Positions 25,659 to 35,402 of a stretch of 64,000 nt of DNA are shown here, piece after piece. The number at the start of each line of letters is the position of its first letter. Position 1 is the first letter of the stretch. The translations under genes were made by a program, and so were the position numbers. Origin of the DNA: Barnesiella propionica (GTDB lineage: Bacteria; Bacteroidota; Bacteroidia; Bacteroidales; Barnesiellaceae). The stretch covers positions 62,001 to 126,000 of the forward strand of contig NZ_JAOQJK010000007.1 of assembly GCF_025567045.1 (NCBI RefSeq), read 5' to 3'. The notes beneath the pieces are model-generated. The model searched no databases, was not told where the DNA came from, and saw only the letters and a list, made by a program, of their open reading frames with translations.

Positions 25659-26540
25659 ATGAAAGCATTTGTATTTCCGGGTCAAGGTGCCCAGTTTGTG
25701 GGAATGGGTAAAGACCTTTATGAGAATAATCCTGTTGCCAAAGAAATGTTTGATAAGGCTAATGAGATTCTCGGTTTTAATATTACCGAACTTATGTTTA
25801 ACGGTACCGATGAAGATCTTCGTCAAACTAAAGTGACACAACCGGCTATATTTTTACATTCGGTTATTTTGGCTAAAACTATGGGTGCCGATTTCGCTCC
25901 CGATATGGTTGCCGGCCATTCATTAGGCGAATTTTCCGCTTTGGTAGCAGCCGGTGCTCTTTCTTTTGAAGATGGCTTGCGTTTGGTTTCTGCGCGGGCA
26001 CAGGCCATGCAGAAAGCTTGTGAAAAGACTCCGTCGACCATGGCAGCTGTTTTGGCATTACCCGATGAAACCGTAGAGCAAATATGTTCATCTGTTACCG
26101 AAGGCGTTGTTGTTCCTGCTAATTATAATTGTCCGGGACAGATTGTTATATCCGGTTCCATCGAAGGTATAGATGCGGCTTGTGAAAAACTATTGGCTGC
26201 CGGTGCGAAACGTGCATTGAAACTAAAAGTAGGGGGTGCTTTCCATTCACCAATTATGGAACCCGCACGTACTGAATTGGCCGACGCAATCCATCATACT
26301 CAATTTTTTGCTCCTGAATGTCCTGTTTATCAGAATGTGGATGCGAAACCTCAGACCGATCCTGAGATAATCAAACAAAACCTGATTGCGCAACTTACTG
26401 CTCCGGTTCGCTGGACCCAATCGGTTCAAAACATGATTGCCGATGGAGCCGACGCATTTACCGAAGTCGGGCCTGGTGCCGTATTGCAGGGTTTGGTAAA
26501 AAAAATAAATAAAGATGTGGTTACGAACGGTATTCAGTGA
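25659..26540 (+). CDS. fabD: malonyl-CoA:ACP transacylase
   Basis: It moves malonyl groups from CoA to acyl carrier protein, the entry step of fatty-acid synthesis. The 293-residue cytoplasmic enzyme starts MKAFVFPGQGAQFVGMG. The nucleophile elbow is GHSLGEFSAL with catalytic Ser88, and the segment GGAFHSPIM carries the catalytic His. The length is typical. It stands alone here, divergent from tatA, and is followed by a strong terminator hairpin. Confidence 0.94.
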   Translation: MKAFVFPGQGAQFVGMGKDLYENNPVAKEMFDKANEILGFNITELMFNGTDEDLRQTKVTQPAIFLHSVILAKTMGADFAPDMVAGHSLGEFSALVAAGALSFEDGLRLVSARAQAMQKACEKTPSTMAAVLALPDETVEQICSSVTEGVVVPANYNCPGQIVISGSIEGIDAACEKLLAAGAKRALKLKVGGAFHSPIMEPARTELADAIHHTQFFAPECPVYQNVDAKPQTDPEIIKQNLIAQLTAPVRWTQSVQNMIADGADAFTEVGPGAVLQGLVKKINKDVVTNGIQ

Positions 26541-26562
26541 ATAAGTGAATTATACTAAATAT

Positions 26563-26600
26563 AAAAAACCTGTCCGGTAATTATACCGACAGGTTTTTTT
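26563..26600. terminator. bidirectional terminator between fabD and the nitroreductase gene
   Basis: AAAAAACCTGTCCGGTA (26563-26579) pairs with TACCGACAGGTTTTTT (26584-26599) with one bulged C. A-run and T-run flank the stem, so it can serve both converging genes. Confidence 0.8.
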
Positions 26601-26628
26601 ATTGGAAGAGTTTCTCTGAGAATAAAAA

Positions 26629-27381
26629 TTATTTTTCAGGGAATAAATTGAAGCCTTGCTTTTTCAGAGCACCTTCCATATCATAGTTCATGGCAATCCG
26701 GTAATAATCAAGAATATGCCCGCACCAGTCGTTTTCGCTGGTGCTTCCGTTCCGGTGCCGGTTATAAAGACTTATAGTTTCGTCATAATCAAATAATTCC
26801 GGTGTCATGTCATCTGTTCTGTAATGGTTTTTATGTATTACCAGAGAACGGTTTTGTTTAGGTTTTAAGTCCGGTTGTTCACGCGGTACGCCTAATGTAA
26901 GACCGCACACGGCAAAAACTCCTTCTGGCAGTTTGAGTATTTGAGAGATAGCGGCAGGATCTGCAGTACGCAAATACCCCACACAACAACTGCCTAATCC
27001 CATAGATTGAGCTGCTACAACAGCGTTTTGCATAGCCAGTGCAGCATCTACGATTCCTACTATGACACCATCCATAGTATTCTGGAAGGGAGGGAATTCC
27101 AGATCTTTAGCTTTAGCGAGTGTTTTGATTTTATTGAAATCCATACAGAAAGCCAGAAACACATTACAGGTTTTTATTTGTTTCTGGTTGGTGATTACGT
27201 ATAACTCTTCTTTGATCTTTTGGTCGTCTATCGCTATTACGGAGAATTGTTGCCCGTTATAACTTGTAGGGGTATTTTCAATCGCCCGGTATATAAAGTC
27301 TAATTTCTCCGGGGCAATGTCTTCCCTTTCATATCTTCGGACAGAGGTCCGTTTTAACAATGTATCTTCTATACTTTTCAT
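26629..27381 (-). CDS. nitroreductase-family flavoprotein
   Basis: This 250-residue protein has the nitroreductase fold that binds FMN and reduces nitro compounds, quinones or similar acceptors with NAD(P)H. Marks are KRTSVRRYE (about residues 9-17, FMN-binding arginines), TPTSYNGQQFSV near 37-48, and a central MQNAVVAAQSMGLGSCCVGY stretch. The fold is clear but the physiological substrate is not. It lies 42 bp downstream of folK and is probably the last gene of a four-gene operon. Confidence 0.8.
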   Translation of the reverse strand: MKSIEDTLLKRTSVRRYEREDIAPEKLDFIYRAIENTPTSYNGQQFSVIAIDDQKIKEELYVITNQKQIKTCNVFLAFCMDFNKIKTLAKAKDLEFPPFQNTMDGVIVGIVDAALAMQNAVVAAQSMGLGSCCVGYLRTADPAAISQILKLPEGVFAVCGLTLGVPREQPDLKPKQNRSLVIHKNHYRTDDMTPELFDYDETISLYNRHRNGSTSENDWCGHILDYYRIAMNYDMEGALKKQGFNLFPEK

Positions 27382-27423
27382 ATAAGGTGTTGATTTGGTT
27401 TTATAAATACGTTTGCGAATTGG

Positions 27424-27825
27424 TTATTGTTCCGCATATTTGTTCCTTTTTTGCAGTTTTGCAAGTTCTTCTATGCCTTTTAGCACGAATTCGTAGCTTA
27501 AATCTCTGGGCTTTTTTACCTCTTTGTTCCAGATGATTATGTCCAGATCCAGCGGAATTTGATTTGTTTTTTTCGATTCAGGAGTTCTGCCTGCCTCGGT
27601 TTCCATTATTTTGAGATGGGAATATACGGCTTCATAATCATTTTTTGTTTTGAATATGGCAACAGCGTTAAGATAATCAGGATGTATCGGATTCAGTGCA
27701 CGGCTGTTGTAACAGGAAGAAAACAAGATTCCCGGGTATTCCCGGCATAGAGTATTTATGCAGTTGGTCATTATGTCTTGTTTATCCGGGGTATTGGATG
27801 CTATACTTATGATAACTCGGTTCAT
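27424..27825 (-). CDS. folK: 2-amino-4-hydroxy-6-hydroxymethyldihydropteridine diphosphokinase
   Basis: HPPK transfers pyrophosphate from ATP to the pterin precursor of folate. This copy has 133 residues, shorter than the usual 155-165. It keeps the signature around IPLDLDIIIW near 90-99 and a preceding Arg-rich segment (GRTPESKKTN), plus HPDYLNAVA near 48-56. The glycine-rich start (SIASNTPDK) is weaker than in classical enzymes. It overlaps the stop of tex by four bases (ATGA), so translation is coupled. It is likely a true FolK, but the short length leaves some doubt. Confidence 0.75.
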   Translation of the reverse strand: MNRVIISIASNTPDKQDIMTNCINTLCREYPGILFSSCYNSRALNPIHPDYLNAVAIFKTKNDYEAVYSHLKIMETEAGRTPESKKTNQIPLDLDIIIWNKEVKKPRDLSYEFVLKGIEELAKLQKRNKYAEQ

Positions 27826-29951
27826 ATTATATTTTTCATTGTTAATTGCACTCTTTTTCGGACAGTATCTATACCGATTACTTTTACTGTGACGTGTTGG
27901 TGCATAGATACTATCTCGGTCGGATCCTGAATAAACCGGTCTGACAATTGTGATATATGTACCAGCCCGTTTTCTTTAATACCTATGTCTACGAAACAAC
28001 CGAAATTAGTAATATTGGTAACTATTCCCGGGAGAAGCATATTTTCTTTCAGGTCATCGATCGTTTTAATGTTCGGATCAAATTCGAATACCTTGATAAA
28101 TTGCCGCGGATCCCTTCCCGGTTTGTCCAGTTCTTCCAGTATGTCGTGTAAAGTCGGCAGTCCTATTTTATCTGTTATGTATTTTTCCGGTTCTATGTTT
28201 TTTCTTAGTTCTTTATTGGCTATCAGGTCTTGTATGTTACAATGAAGGTCTTCGGCCATTTGTTCTACAATCGGATAGCTTTCGGGATGTACGGCCGAAT
28301 TGTCCAATGGGTTTTCAGATTGTGGTATTCTTAAAAAACCGGCCGATTGTTCGAATGATTTTTCTCCCATTCTGGGGACTTTTAATAAGTCTTTCCGCTC
28401 GCTAAACTCTCCGTGCTCCTTGCGATAATCTACTATGTTTTGAGCGAGCTGAGGGCCGAGTCCCGAAACATAGGAGAGTAAATGTTTACTGGCTGTATTG
28501 ATATTTACACCTACTGCATTGACACAATTTTCCACAGTTTGTTCCAGAGAACGTTTCAGTTTGGTTTGATCTACATCGTGTTGATACTGACCTACCCCGA
28601 TAGATTTGGCCTCTATTTTTACAAGCTCTGCCAGCGGGTCCATTAGACGTCTTCCGATGGATACGGCTCCCCTGACAGTCACGTCTTTATCCGGGAATTC
28701 TTCGCGTGCTGTTTTAGATGCGGAATAGATAGATGCTCCGTTTTCACTTACGACAAAAACCTGTACTTTATGGCTGTACCGGAGCCCGGTAATAAAAGCT
28801 TCAGTCTCTCGTCCTGCTGTTCCGTTTCCGATGGCGATAGCATCTATCCGGTAGCTTTCAACCAGTTGGGTTATTTTTCTGGATGCACCTTTGTAATCCT
28901 GTTGTGGAGGATGAGGATAGACTGTTTCATTGTGAAGAAGGTTTCCCTGTGCATCTAAGCATACGACTTTACATCCGGTACGGAAGCCGGGGTCGATGCC
29001 TAATATTCTTTTTTCACCCAGTGGAGGGGCTAATAACAATTGTTTCAGGTTTTCTGCGAAAATACGAATGGCTTCGTCATCCGCTTTTTCTTTTGAAGAC
29101 GCAGAGAACTCTGTTTCTATAGATGGTTTAAGCAATCTTTTGTAACCGTCTTTTATAGCTTCAGATACAAGCCGGGCGGATGTATTGTTATTCCGGATAA
29201 ATTGTTGTTCAAGACGCTCGAGACAGATGCTGTCGTCCGGAGATATAGAGACTCTCAGGAAGCCTTCGCTTTCCCCTCTTCTCATGGCTAAGAGCCGATG
29301 GGAAGAACAACGTTTCAAAGGTTCGCTCCATTCGAAATAATCCTGGTATTTGATCCCTTCGCTTTCTTTTCCTTTAACGACTTTCGAAGAGATATAAGCA
29401 TCTCTCATGAAAATATTCCGTATACTATTCCGGCTTTTTTCATTTTCCGATATCCATTCTGCAATAATATCCTGAGCTCCTTTCAGGGCTGTTTCCGCAT
29501 CTTTTATTTCTCCTTTAATGAATGGTGTTGCTCTGTATTCGGGGTTTTCTTCTCTCTGAGACATGATTATTTTCGCCAGAGGTTCCAGCCCGTGTTCCCT
29601 TGCTATTTCGGCCCGGGTACGTCTTCGGGGTTTATAAGGGAGATAAATATCCTCCAGTTCTGTCATGTCCCATGAAGCCAATATACGTTGTTTAAGTTCT
29701 TCAGTAAGTTTTCCTTGTTCTTCGACAGATGCCAGGATGAAGTTTTTGCGCTTTTCTGTTTCTTTTAATTTCTCATATTGTTCTTTTATCTGGCTTATAT
29801 ATACTTCGTCCAGAGAGCCAGTGGCTTCTTTTCTGTAACGGCTGATAAAAGGAATAGTGGCTCCGTTTTCCAATAAATCGACTGTGTTCTTTACCTGAGT
29901 CTCATTTAATTGAAGAGCTTGACTTATAAGTCGAAAAAATAAAGGGTTCAT
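27822..29951 (-). CDS. Tex-family S1 RNA-binding transcription accessory protein
   Basis: This large cytoplasmic RNA-binding protein has 709 residues from the chosen ATG at 29951; the open frame continues 16 codons upstream into the previous gene, which I do not use. In order it has an N-terminal helical Tex domain, a YqgF/RNase H-like domain (with GIDPGFRTGCKVV near 315-327), helix-hairpin-helix motifs (GVNINTASKHLLSYVSGLG), and a C-terminal S1 domain (LLPGIVTNITNFGCFVDIG). It begins 4 bp after the metallophosphoesterase stop. Confidence 0.92.
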   Translation of the reverse strand: MNPLFFRLISQALQLNETQVKNTVDLLENGATIPFISRYRKEATGSLDEVYISQIKEQYEKLKETEKRKNFILASVEEQGKLTEELKQRILASWDMTELEDIYLPYKPRRRTRAEIAREHGLEPLAKIIMSQREENPEYRATPFIKGEIKDAETALKGAQDIIAEWISENEKSRNSIRNIFMRDAYISSKVVKGKESEGIKYQDYFEWSEPLKRCSSHRLLAMRRGESEGFLRVSISPDDSICLERLEQQFIRNNNTSARLVSEAIKDGYKRLLKPSIETEFSASSKEKADDEAIRIFAENLKQLLLAPPLGEKRILGIDPGFRTGCKVVCLDAQGNLLHNETVYPHPPQQDYKGASRKITQLVESYRIDAIAIGNGTAGRETEAFITGLRYSHKVQVFVVSENGASIYSASKTAREEFPDKDVTVRGAVSIGRRLMDPLAELVKIEAKSIGVGQYQHDVDQTKLKRSLEQTVENCVNAVGVNINTASKHLLSYVSGLGPQLAQNIVDYRKEHGEFSERKDLLKVPRMGEKSFEQSAGFLRIPQSENPLDNSAVHPESYPIVEQMAEDLHCNIQDLIANKELRKNIEPEKYITDKIGLPTLHDILEELDKPGRDPRQFIKVFEFDPNIKTIDDLKENMLLPGIVTNITNFGCFVDIGIKENGLVHISQLSDRFIQDPTEIVSMHQHVTVKVIGIDTVRKRVQLTMKNII

Positions 29952-29955
29952 ATTT

Positions 29956-31143
29956 TTATTTACGGGTAAGATCAAGTACGGTAATTTCCGGGGCAGCACC
30001 TATGCGCATGGGAAGAAACACACAACCTATGCCTTCATTTACATAGAGAAGTTGTTCTCCTTTTTGGTATAATCCGCTCCATTGCGGATAAAAGAATGAA
30101 GAGGGGGAAAAACGAAATTTGCCTATTTCTATTTTTAACTGCATAGCATGGGTGTGGCCTGAAAGCATGAGGTCTATATTCGTTTTGCCGATTACTTCGG
30201 CATCCCAGTGTCTGGGATTATGAGAAAGAAGGATTTTGTAGATACTGTCGTTTAAATTAGGATATGCAGCATTCAGGTTCCCGTATTGAGGAAAAGGTGG
30301 TTCACCCCAGTTCTCCACTCCTATAAGGGCTACGCTGTCGTTGTTGCGGTATAAATATCTGTTTTCATTGTTGAGCAATAACCATCCCATAGCTTTTTCA
30401 TCTTCTTCTAATATCTTCAAATTGCGTATTTTATCTTCCGGGTTATTCCACTTCACATAATCGCCATAATCATGGTTCCCCAATACAGAATATATGCCGT
30501 CTTTGGCTTTCAATTGTGATAACACGGGGATAAAGGGAGGAAGTTCATCGCTTTTCCTGTTTACCAGATCACCTGTGAATACAATAACATCGGGGTTTAA
30601 CCGGTTCACTTCCTGAACCAGTTTTTCTATGGGGCGCGTGTTCCCGAAGTAGTTTTCCAGGTGTATGTCCGATATTTGTACTATGCGGTAATTTTCAAAT
30701 CCGGCCGGAAGTTCCGGAGATGATATCGTTATATAGCGGCTTACAGGGGTTAAACGGGTATGAAATGAACCGTACAGCATACTCCCGCATATGATGAATG
30801 CGAGTATACCGCCGATTCGGGAGAACGTGTTTATTTTTCTTTTGTCCCATAGTAGGGGTATATAATCGATAACCGATATAATGAGATATATAAGTTTAGG
30901 TATATAGATACAAAAGTAAAAAAACATTGTCCAGGTAAGCAATGCCGTATGGCCTCTGTACATACTTTGACCGGAAGAGATAATGGCAGCAACAAGAAGA
31001 ACGGCCATTAATGCATTTATACACCAAAACAAAGGACGAATCCGTAACCATTTAATATTCCTTATAACCCTCCGGTATATATACAGGTCTGTAAAAAAAT
31101 TAACAATGAGAAGTATGATTAGTATTAATACGGGAAATCGCAT
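29956..31143 (-). CDS. membrane-anchored metallophosphoesterase
   Basis: This 395-residue protein has N-terminal hydrophobic segments (about residues 3-20, 42-57, 70-93 and 108-126) and a calcineurin-like phosphoesterase domain (about 150-395). Metal-binding motifs are visible: ISDIHLEN at 157-164 (Asp159, His161), TGDLVN at 190-195, GNHDYG at 222-227 and SGHTHAMQL in the C-terminal part. Similar proteins act on phosphodiesters or lipid-linked phosphates at the membrane; the substrate here is unknown. It is first in the operon with tex, folK and nitroreductase, behind a TAAATTTG -7 box. Confidence 0.85.
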   Translation of the reverse strand: MRFPVLILIILLIVNFFTDLYIYRRVIRNIKWLRIRPLFWCINALMAVLLVAAIISSGQSMYRGHTALLTWTMFFYFCIYIPKLIYLIISVIDYIPLLWDKRKINTFSRIGGILAFIICGSMLYGSFHTRLTPVSRYITISSPELPAGFENYRIVQISDIHLENYFGNTRPIEKLVQEVNRLNPDVIVFTGDLVNRKSDELPPFIPVLSQLKAKDGIYSVLGNHDYGDYVKWNNPEDKIRNLKILEEDEKAMGWLLLNNENRYLYRNNDSVALIGVENWGEPPFPQYGNLNAAYPNLNDSIYKILLSHNPRHWDAEVIGKTNIDLMLSGHTHAMQLKIEIGKFRFSPSSFFYPQWSGLYQKGEQLLYVNEGIGCVFLPMRIGAAPEITVLDLTRK

Positions 31144-31169
31144 GATTTGTCTTTTAGATGTTACTATGA

Positions 31170-31177
31170 CAAATTTA
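31170..31177 (-). promoter_or_regulatory. candidate -7 box of the metallophosphoesterase operon
   Basis: On the minus strand this reads TAAATTTG, 26 bp before the ATG at 31143. No good -33 is seen. Confidence 0.35.
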
Positions 31178-31251
31178 GTAAAAAACTTTGGTATGTAATA
31201 TGCTTCTATTTGCGAATAAAGTTAATTTTAGTATTGGAAGATATTAAAAAA

Positions 31252-31285
31252 CCATATAGAGTATATGGTTACATACTCTATATGG
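31252..31285 (-). terminator. hairpin after glmS
   Basis: CCATATAGAGTA (31252-31263) pairs perfectly with TACTCTATATGG (31274-31285). On the minus strand it lies 16 bp past the glmS stop and is followed by a short T-rich run, so it can terminate glmS. Confidence 0.6.
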
Positions 31286-31301
31286 CTTCTCCTGTATGCA
31301 G

Positions 31302-33146
31302 TTACTCTACGGTTACCGATTTTGCCAGATTTCTCGGCTGGTCTACATCCATGCCTTTGCACACGGCGATATGATAGGCCAGTAATTGAAGGGGTATGGC
31401 TGTGATTAAGGGATCCAGATTTTCCAGGGTGGCCGGGAGTTCAATATAAAAATCTGCTATTTGCGAGATGATTTTGTCTCCTTTTGTTACCAAGGCAATT
31501 ATTTTTCCTTTTCTGGCCTTGATTTCCTGTATATTGCTAAGCACTTTATCATATAAACTGTTATTAGTGGCTATAACTACGACCGGCATTTCATTATCTA
31601 TTAAAGCAATAGGTCCGTGTTTCATTTCAGCAGCAGGATATCCTTCGGCATGGATGTAAGAGATTTCTTTTAATTTAAGGGCGCCTTCCAGTGCTACAGG
31701 AAAATTATATCCTCTTCCTAAATATATAAAATTATGCGCATAGGTGAAAATTTGGGAAAGAGCCGCTATTTTTTCGTTTTGTTCCAGTATTTCCTTCATT
31801 TTCTCGGGAATGTTATATAACTCTTTTATAGTTTCGAGAAATATGCTATTTTCAATGATTTTCTTTTCTTTGGAGAGAGTTAGTGCGAGTAAGGCGAGAA
31901 CTGTAACTTGTCCTGTAAAAGCCTTGGTTGATGCAACGCCTATTTCCGGACCAACATGTGTATATGAACCCGTATCGGTTGCTCTCGGAATAGATGAACC
32001 TACGGCATTGCATATTCCGTAAATGAATGCTCCCCGTGTTTTTGCCAATTCGACCGCCGCGAGGGTATCAGCGGTTTCTCCCGATTGGGAAATAGCAATG
32101 ATTACATCCTTTTCGTCGATTACGGGATTTCTGTAACGGAACTCTGAGGCGTATTCTACTTCTACAGGTATTCTGCAAAAGCTTTCTATCAGTTGTTTTC
32201 CTATTAATCCGGCGTGCCAGGAAGTACCGCAGGCTACGATAATAAAACGCCTTGCAGCCAGTAGTTTTTCTTTGTGGTCTATGACTGCGGAAAGAGCTAT
32301 ATGATTATTATCCGCATTGATTCTCCCTCGTATACAATTAAAAAGACTCTCCGGTTGTTCAAAGATTTCTTTTAACATGAAATGAGGATAGTTTCCCTTT
32401 TCTAACTGGCTGATGTCCAGTTCTATTTTTTTTATTGCCGGATTTGACGGTTCATTATTGATAGTTACTATTTTCAGAGGTTCGTTTTTTTGTATAACTG
32501 CAATTTCTTCGTCTTCGAGATATACTACTTTATCGGTATATTCTATAATGGGAGTGGCGTCCGATCCAAGAAAAAATTCTTGATTACCTATTCCTATGAC
32601 TAAAGGACTGCTTTTTCTGGCTGCAATTATCCGGTCGGGCCGTTCTTTATCCAGAATGGCAATCGCATATGTTCCGATTACTTCTTGTAATGCCAATTGA
32701 ACGGCGTTTAATAAATCGAGATTGTTACTTATTTTTATATGTTCTATTAAAAGTATAAGAACTTCCGTATCTGTCGTACTTTGGAATGAATAACCTTTAG
32801 CTTTTAGTTTTTCTTTTATGGCCGAATAATTTTCTATAATACCGTTATGGATAAGAGCCAATGTTTCCGTAGAAGAGTAGTGGGGATGAGCGTTTGCCTG
32901 TGATGGCTCTCCATGGGTTGCCCAGCGGGTGTGCCCTATCCCTGTTGTTCCCGAAATATTTTTTTGTGAGATAAACGTTTCTAATTCCGATACTTTTCCT
33001 TTAGTTTTATATACACTCAGCAGATTTTCATTATTTATTAAGGCGATGCCGGCACTGTCATACCCACGGTATTCCAGAAGTTTCAATCCTTTTATAAGAA
33101 TAGGATAAGCATCGTTATTTCCTATATAGCCTATAATTCCACACAT
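31302..33146 (-). CDS. glmS: glutamine--fructose-6-phosphate aminotransferase (isomerizing)
   Basis: It makes glucosamine-6-phosphate from fructose-6-phosphate and glutamine, the first step of amino-sugar synthesis for cell wall and LPS. The 614-residue enzyme begins MCGIIGYIG with the catalytic Cys2 of the glutaminase domain. The domain has GHTRWATHGEPS near 72-83. Two SIS sugar-isomerase domains follow, and the C-terminus ends PRNLAKSVTVE as expected. No glmS ribozyme is seen upstream. A TATCTTTG -7 box lies 26 bp before the ATG. Confidence 0.97.
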   Translation of the reverse strand: MCGIIGYIGNNDAYPILIKGLKLLEYRGYDSAGIALINNENLLSVYKTKGKVSELETFISQKNISGTTGIGHTRWATHGEPSQANAHPHYSSTETLALIHNGIIENYSAIKEKLKAKGYSFQSTTDTEVLILLIEHIKISNNLDLLNAVQLALQEVIGTYAIAILDKERPDRIIAARKSSPLVIGIGNQEFFLGSDATPIIEYTDKVVYLEDEEIAVIQKNEPLKIVTINNEPSNPAIKKIELDISQLEKGNYPHFMLKEIFEQPESLFNCIRGRINADNNHIALSAVIDHKEKLLAARRFIIVACGTSWHAGLIGKQLIESFCRIPVEVEYASEFRYRNPVIDEKDVIIAISQSGETADTLAAVELAKTRGAFIYGICNAVGSSIPRATDTGSYTHVGPEIGVASTKAFTGQVTVLALLALTLSKEKKIIENSIFLETIKELYNIPEKMKEILEQNEKIAALSQIFTYAHNFIYLGRGYNFPVALEGALKLKEISYIHAEGYPAAEMKHGPIALIDNEMPVVVIATNNSLYDKVLSNIQEIKARKGKIIALVTKGDKIISQIADFYIELPATLENLDPLITAIPLQLLAYHIAVCKGMDVDQPRNLAKSVTVE

Positions 33147-33172
33147 ATTTTATTTTTTATTTATTTACACTG

Positions 33173-33180
33173 CAAAGATA
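33173..33180 (-). promoter_or_regulatory. candidate -7 box of glmS
   Basis: On the minus strand this reads TATCTTTG, matching TAnnTTTG, 26 bp upstream of the ATG. No TTTG at the usual spacing. Confidence 0.4.
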
Positions 33181-33337
33181 TATGTGTGTGTAACATAATG
33201 ATATATGTGTTTTGTGTATAATTCTCATAAAATACAAAATATTGCAAGTATTTGAACAAAATGCTTACATTTCTTGTGATAATTCAAAAAAATGTTTTTT
33301 ATTCTTATCCGTAACCAGCAAAAGTCTTTTTTCTGAG

Positions 33338-35332
33338 TCAGATGCTGGATTCGTTTAAAGGTATCTTTCCCGTTATTTTAGGGAGCACCTCTTTATTCTG
33401 GGGGAGCGGTTCTGTATAACAGATATAAGTACCTATGCATCGTGTAATAAGAATATCGTCATGGTGGCCCTCCATAGCTCCGAAACTGCCGTTGGATTTT
33501 CGTTCGAATACATCATGTTCATAGCATGCCTGTATATCCCTTTCTATATAACCGTTTTCACGGAGCATTTCTATCTGATGGTTGATAATGAGAGTTTTTG
33601 TCGATCTGTTCATGTGGAAACCCCATCGGGAAGGTATTGTTTCTTTTATTTTATCGGATGAGGTTCTGGCATAAAGGAATGGATAACTGGCCGCAATGGT
33701 ATCTAATATATATTCGGTATGCTCGCCATCCGTATTTTCTGTTTCGAGAGTATTACTTTCGATAACGAGAAGTGCCTGATTATAGAAAGACGCTATTTGT
33801 GCGGACTTCCAGGCAAGTATATCATGATCCGTATGCCCTCTCCATTGTGCAACGATCTCGGGAACACCACCTTCGGTCATCCAGAAACGATCGAAGACGA
33901 CGATAACGGAAAAGTCTGATTTCTGGGAACGCCCCCCAATGTCGACAACGGTAATATAACGGTTGCGAAACGTATTGTTTTTATCCGGTAATTCCCATAT
34001 TTGCAACAGACCTCCGGGTTCTTCGCTGAACTTTAAGTTTTCAAGCGATTTTTTTCCGGTAAGAGCTTGCCCGTGTATTTCGCCTCTTTTGTCGGGAGGT
34101 CTGCAGTTTTTCCGCATCTGTTGTATTTGCCGGACATCGAAAACTCTTTCTCCCGAGTAGGTGAATGCTTCGATGTCATCGGACGGGTACTCTGCTTTCA
34201 TATCGGCATGGTCGGCATATTCTTTTAGTTTTGTTTTATACCAGGCGATAGCTTCCAGAGTAGCCCCGAGATTCCATAACATAATATCATATTCGTTAAG
34301 TTCCCGGATAAATTCCTGATAGTTTTGTATAGGAAGAGTGTACATTTCGATTTCATACCAGGGAACAAAGACGAATTTTTTATCGCTTTCACCTCGTTTG
34401 GCTCTTTCACATTCCTGGTGAAAATAATTTCCTGTACCGTTGGCTGTACTTTCCATGACTATAACAGAATAGGGGATGAGGGCGACAGAGCCGCATACAG
34501 AACGTACGAGTGCCTCAGGAGTGCGGGTGCGGGTATCGCTCCAGAAAGCAACTTCGGAAAGATGAGCCATAACAGCATCGGCTCCTCGTATCGATTCGGG
34601 AGTTTCGGCTGACCCTATAGTAACTTTGCTGCCGGTTCCGGAGATTAAAGATGTATTGTTCATGCGTTCGAAAGGCTGGAACCGGGGTTGTACTTTATTT
34701 TCCATGAGCCAAGGGGGATAATTCTCCAGTAATTTGGAATACATACCTTTAATATTGGCTGCCGAATCTTTCAGGTGTGCGCATATTACACTATTCCAGT
34801 TCTTTTTATGTACAAGCTGTATCCAGGCCATGTACATTTGTATAAGAGTCGAACCACCCCATTGTCTGGCTTTCAATAGAATAATCCTGACAGGCCTGTT
34901 ATTCCGCCTCATTTCTTCAAGTTCTTTTAGTAAGCGGCGCTGTGGTCGGTTGAGTCTGAATGGGATATCTTGTTCTCCCAGCTTATCTTTTATCCTGACG
35001 AACAGTGCGGCCCAGAATTCAAAATCGTAACGTATGCGAACGGCTATCCAACGATGCCAGACTTCTTCCTTAAGTTCTTTTTTTACAGATTCTCCGAGTT
35101 GTTTCTCAATGAAACGGCTTATAGAACCTTCCCGGCGAAGGAGACGAACAAGCTCTACTTCATCGAGCATTTCTCTGGGAATATATTGCATAGGAATAGG
35201 AGCGTCGGGTAAGTGTATACATATACGTTGTGATATCGTACTACCTTCTCCTGTTTCGGGATGATAGCTTATAGCCCGCTCTTTTTTTCTTCTTTCGTTT
35301 TCTTTAATGGTTATGGCTATTTTATCGAACAT
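33338..35332 (-). CDS. phage terminase large subunit
   Basis: This is the ATP-driven motor and nuclease that packages phage DNA. The 664-residue protein has an ATPase domain with a Walker A-like KARQWGGST at 154-162 and a Walker B-like segment ending HLSEVAFW (about 260). The C-terminal RNase H-like nuclease has VVDIGGRSQKSDFSV (first catalytic Asp), ESNTLE and GHHDDILI. All are in their usual order, so the protein looks functional. It follows a small 83-residue gene on the same strand. A TAATTTTG -7 box lies 62 bp upstream. The portal is 6.7 kb away on the opposite strand, an unusual separation. Confidence 0.85.
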   Translation of the reverse strand: MFDKIAITIKENERRKKERAISYHPETGEGSTISQRICIHLPDAPIPMQYIPREMLDEVELVRLLRREGSISRFIEKQLGESVKKELKEEVWHRWIAVRIRYDFEFWAALFVRIKDKLGEQDIPFRLNRPQRRLLKELEEMRRNNRPVRIILLKARQWGGSTLIQMYMAWIQLVHKKNWNSVICAHLKDSAANIKGMYSKLLENYPPWLMENKVQPRFQPFERMNNTSLISGTGSKVTIGSAETPESIRGADAVMAHLSEVAFWSDTRTRTPEALVRSVCGSVALIPYSVIVMESTANGTGNYFHQECERAKRGESDKKFVFVPWYEIEMYTLPIQNYQEFIRELNEYDIMLWNLGATLEAIAWYKTKLKEYADHADMKAEYPSDDIEAFTYSGERVFDVRQIQQMRKNCRPPDKRGEIHGQALTGKKSLENLKFSEEPGGLLQIWELPDKNNTFRNRYITVVDIGGRSQKSDFSVIVVFDRFWMTEGGVPEIVAQWRGHTDHDILAWKSAQIASFYNQALLVIESNTLETENTDGEHTEYILDTIAASYPFLYARTSSDKIKETIPSRWGFHMNRSTKTLIINHQIEMLRENGYIERDIQACYEHDVFERKSNGSFGAMEGHHDDILITRCIGTYICYTEPLPQNKEVLPKITGKIPLNESSI

Positions 35333-35394
35333 AAATTTTACAGTTGTATTGCTGCAAAATTCTTACCGAAAATAATTGTATAGATGTGATAAGG

Positions 35395-35402
35395 CAAAAT
35401 TA
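35395..35402 (-). promoter_or_regulatory. candidate -7 box of the terminase gene
   Basis: On the minus strand this reads TAATTTTG, overlapping the stop codon of the 83-residue gene. The same 11-base context, AAGGCAAAATTA on the plus strand, occurs again at 35683-35694. Confidence 0.3.

Noticed and set aside
29952..29999. Longer N-terminus of the Tex-family protein
   Set aside because: It would overlap the metallophosphoesterase gene, and the family start fits the ATG at 29951.
33240..33337. Possible attachment repeat flanking the phage island
   Set aside because: Only low-complexity T/A strings are shared with 43905-43925; too short and too common to call an att site.
31302..33337. glmS ribozyme
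   Set aside because: I looked upstream of glmS and found only a short leader with a -7 box; no ribozyme core is visible.
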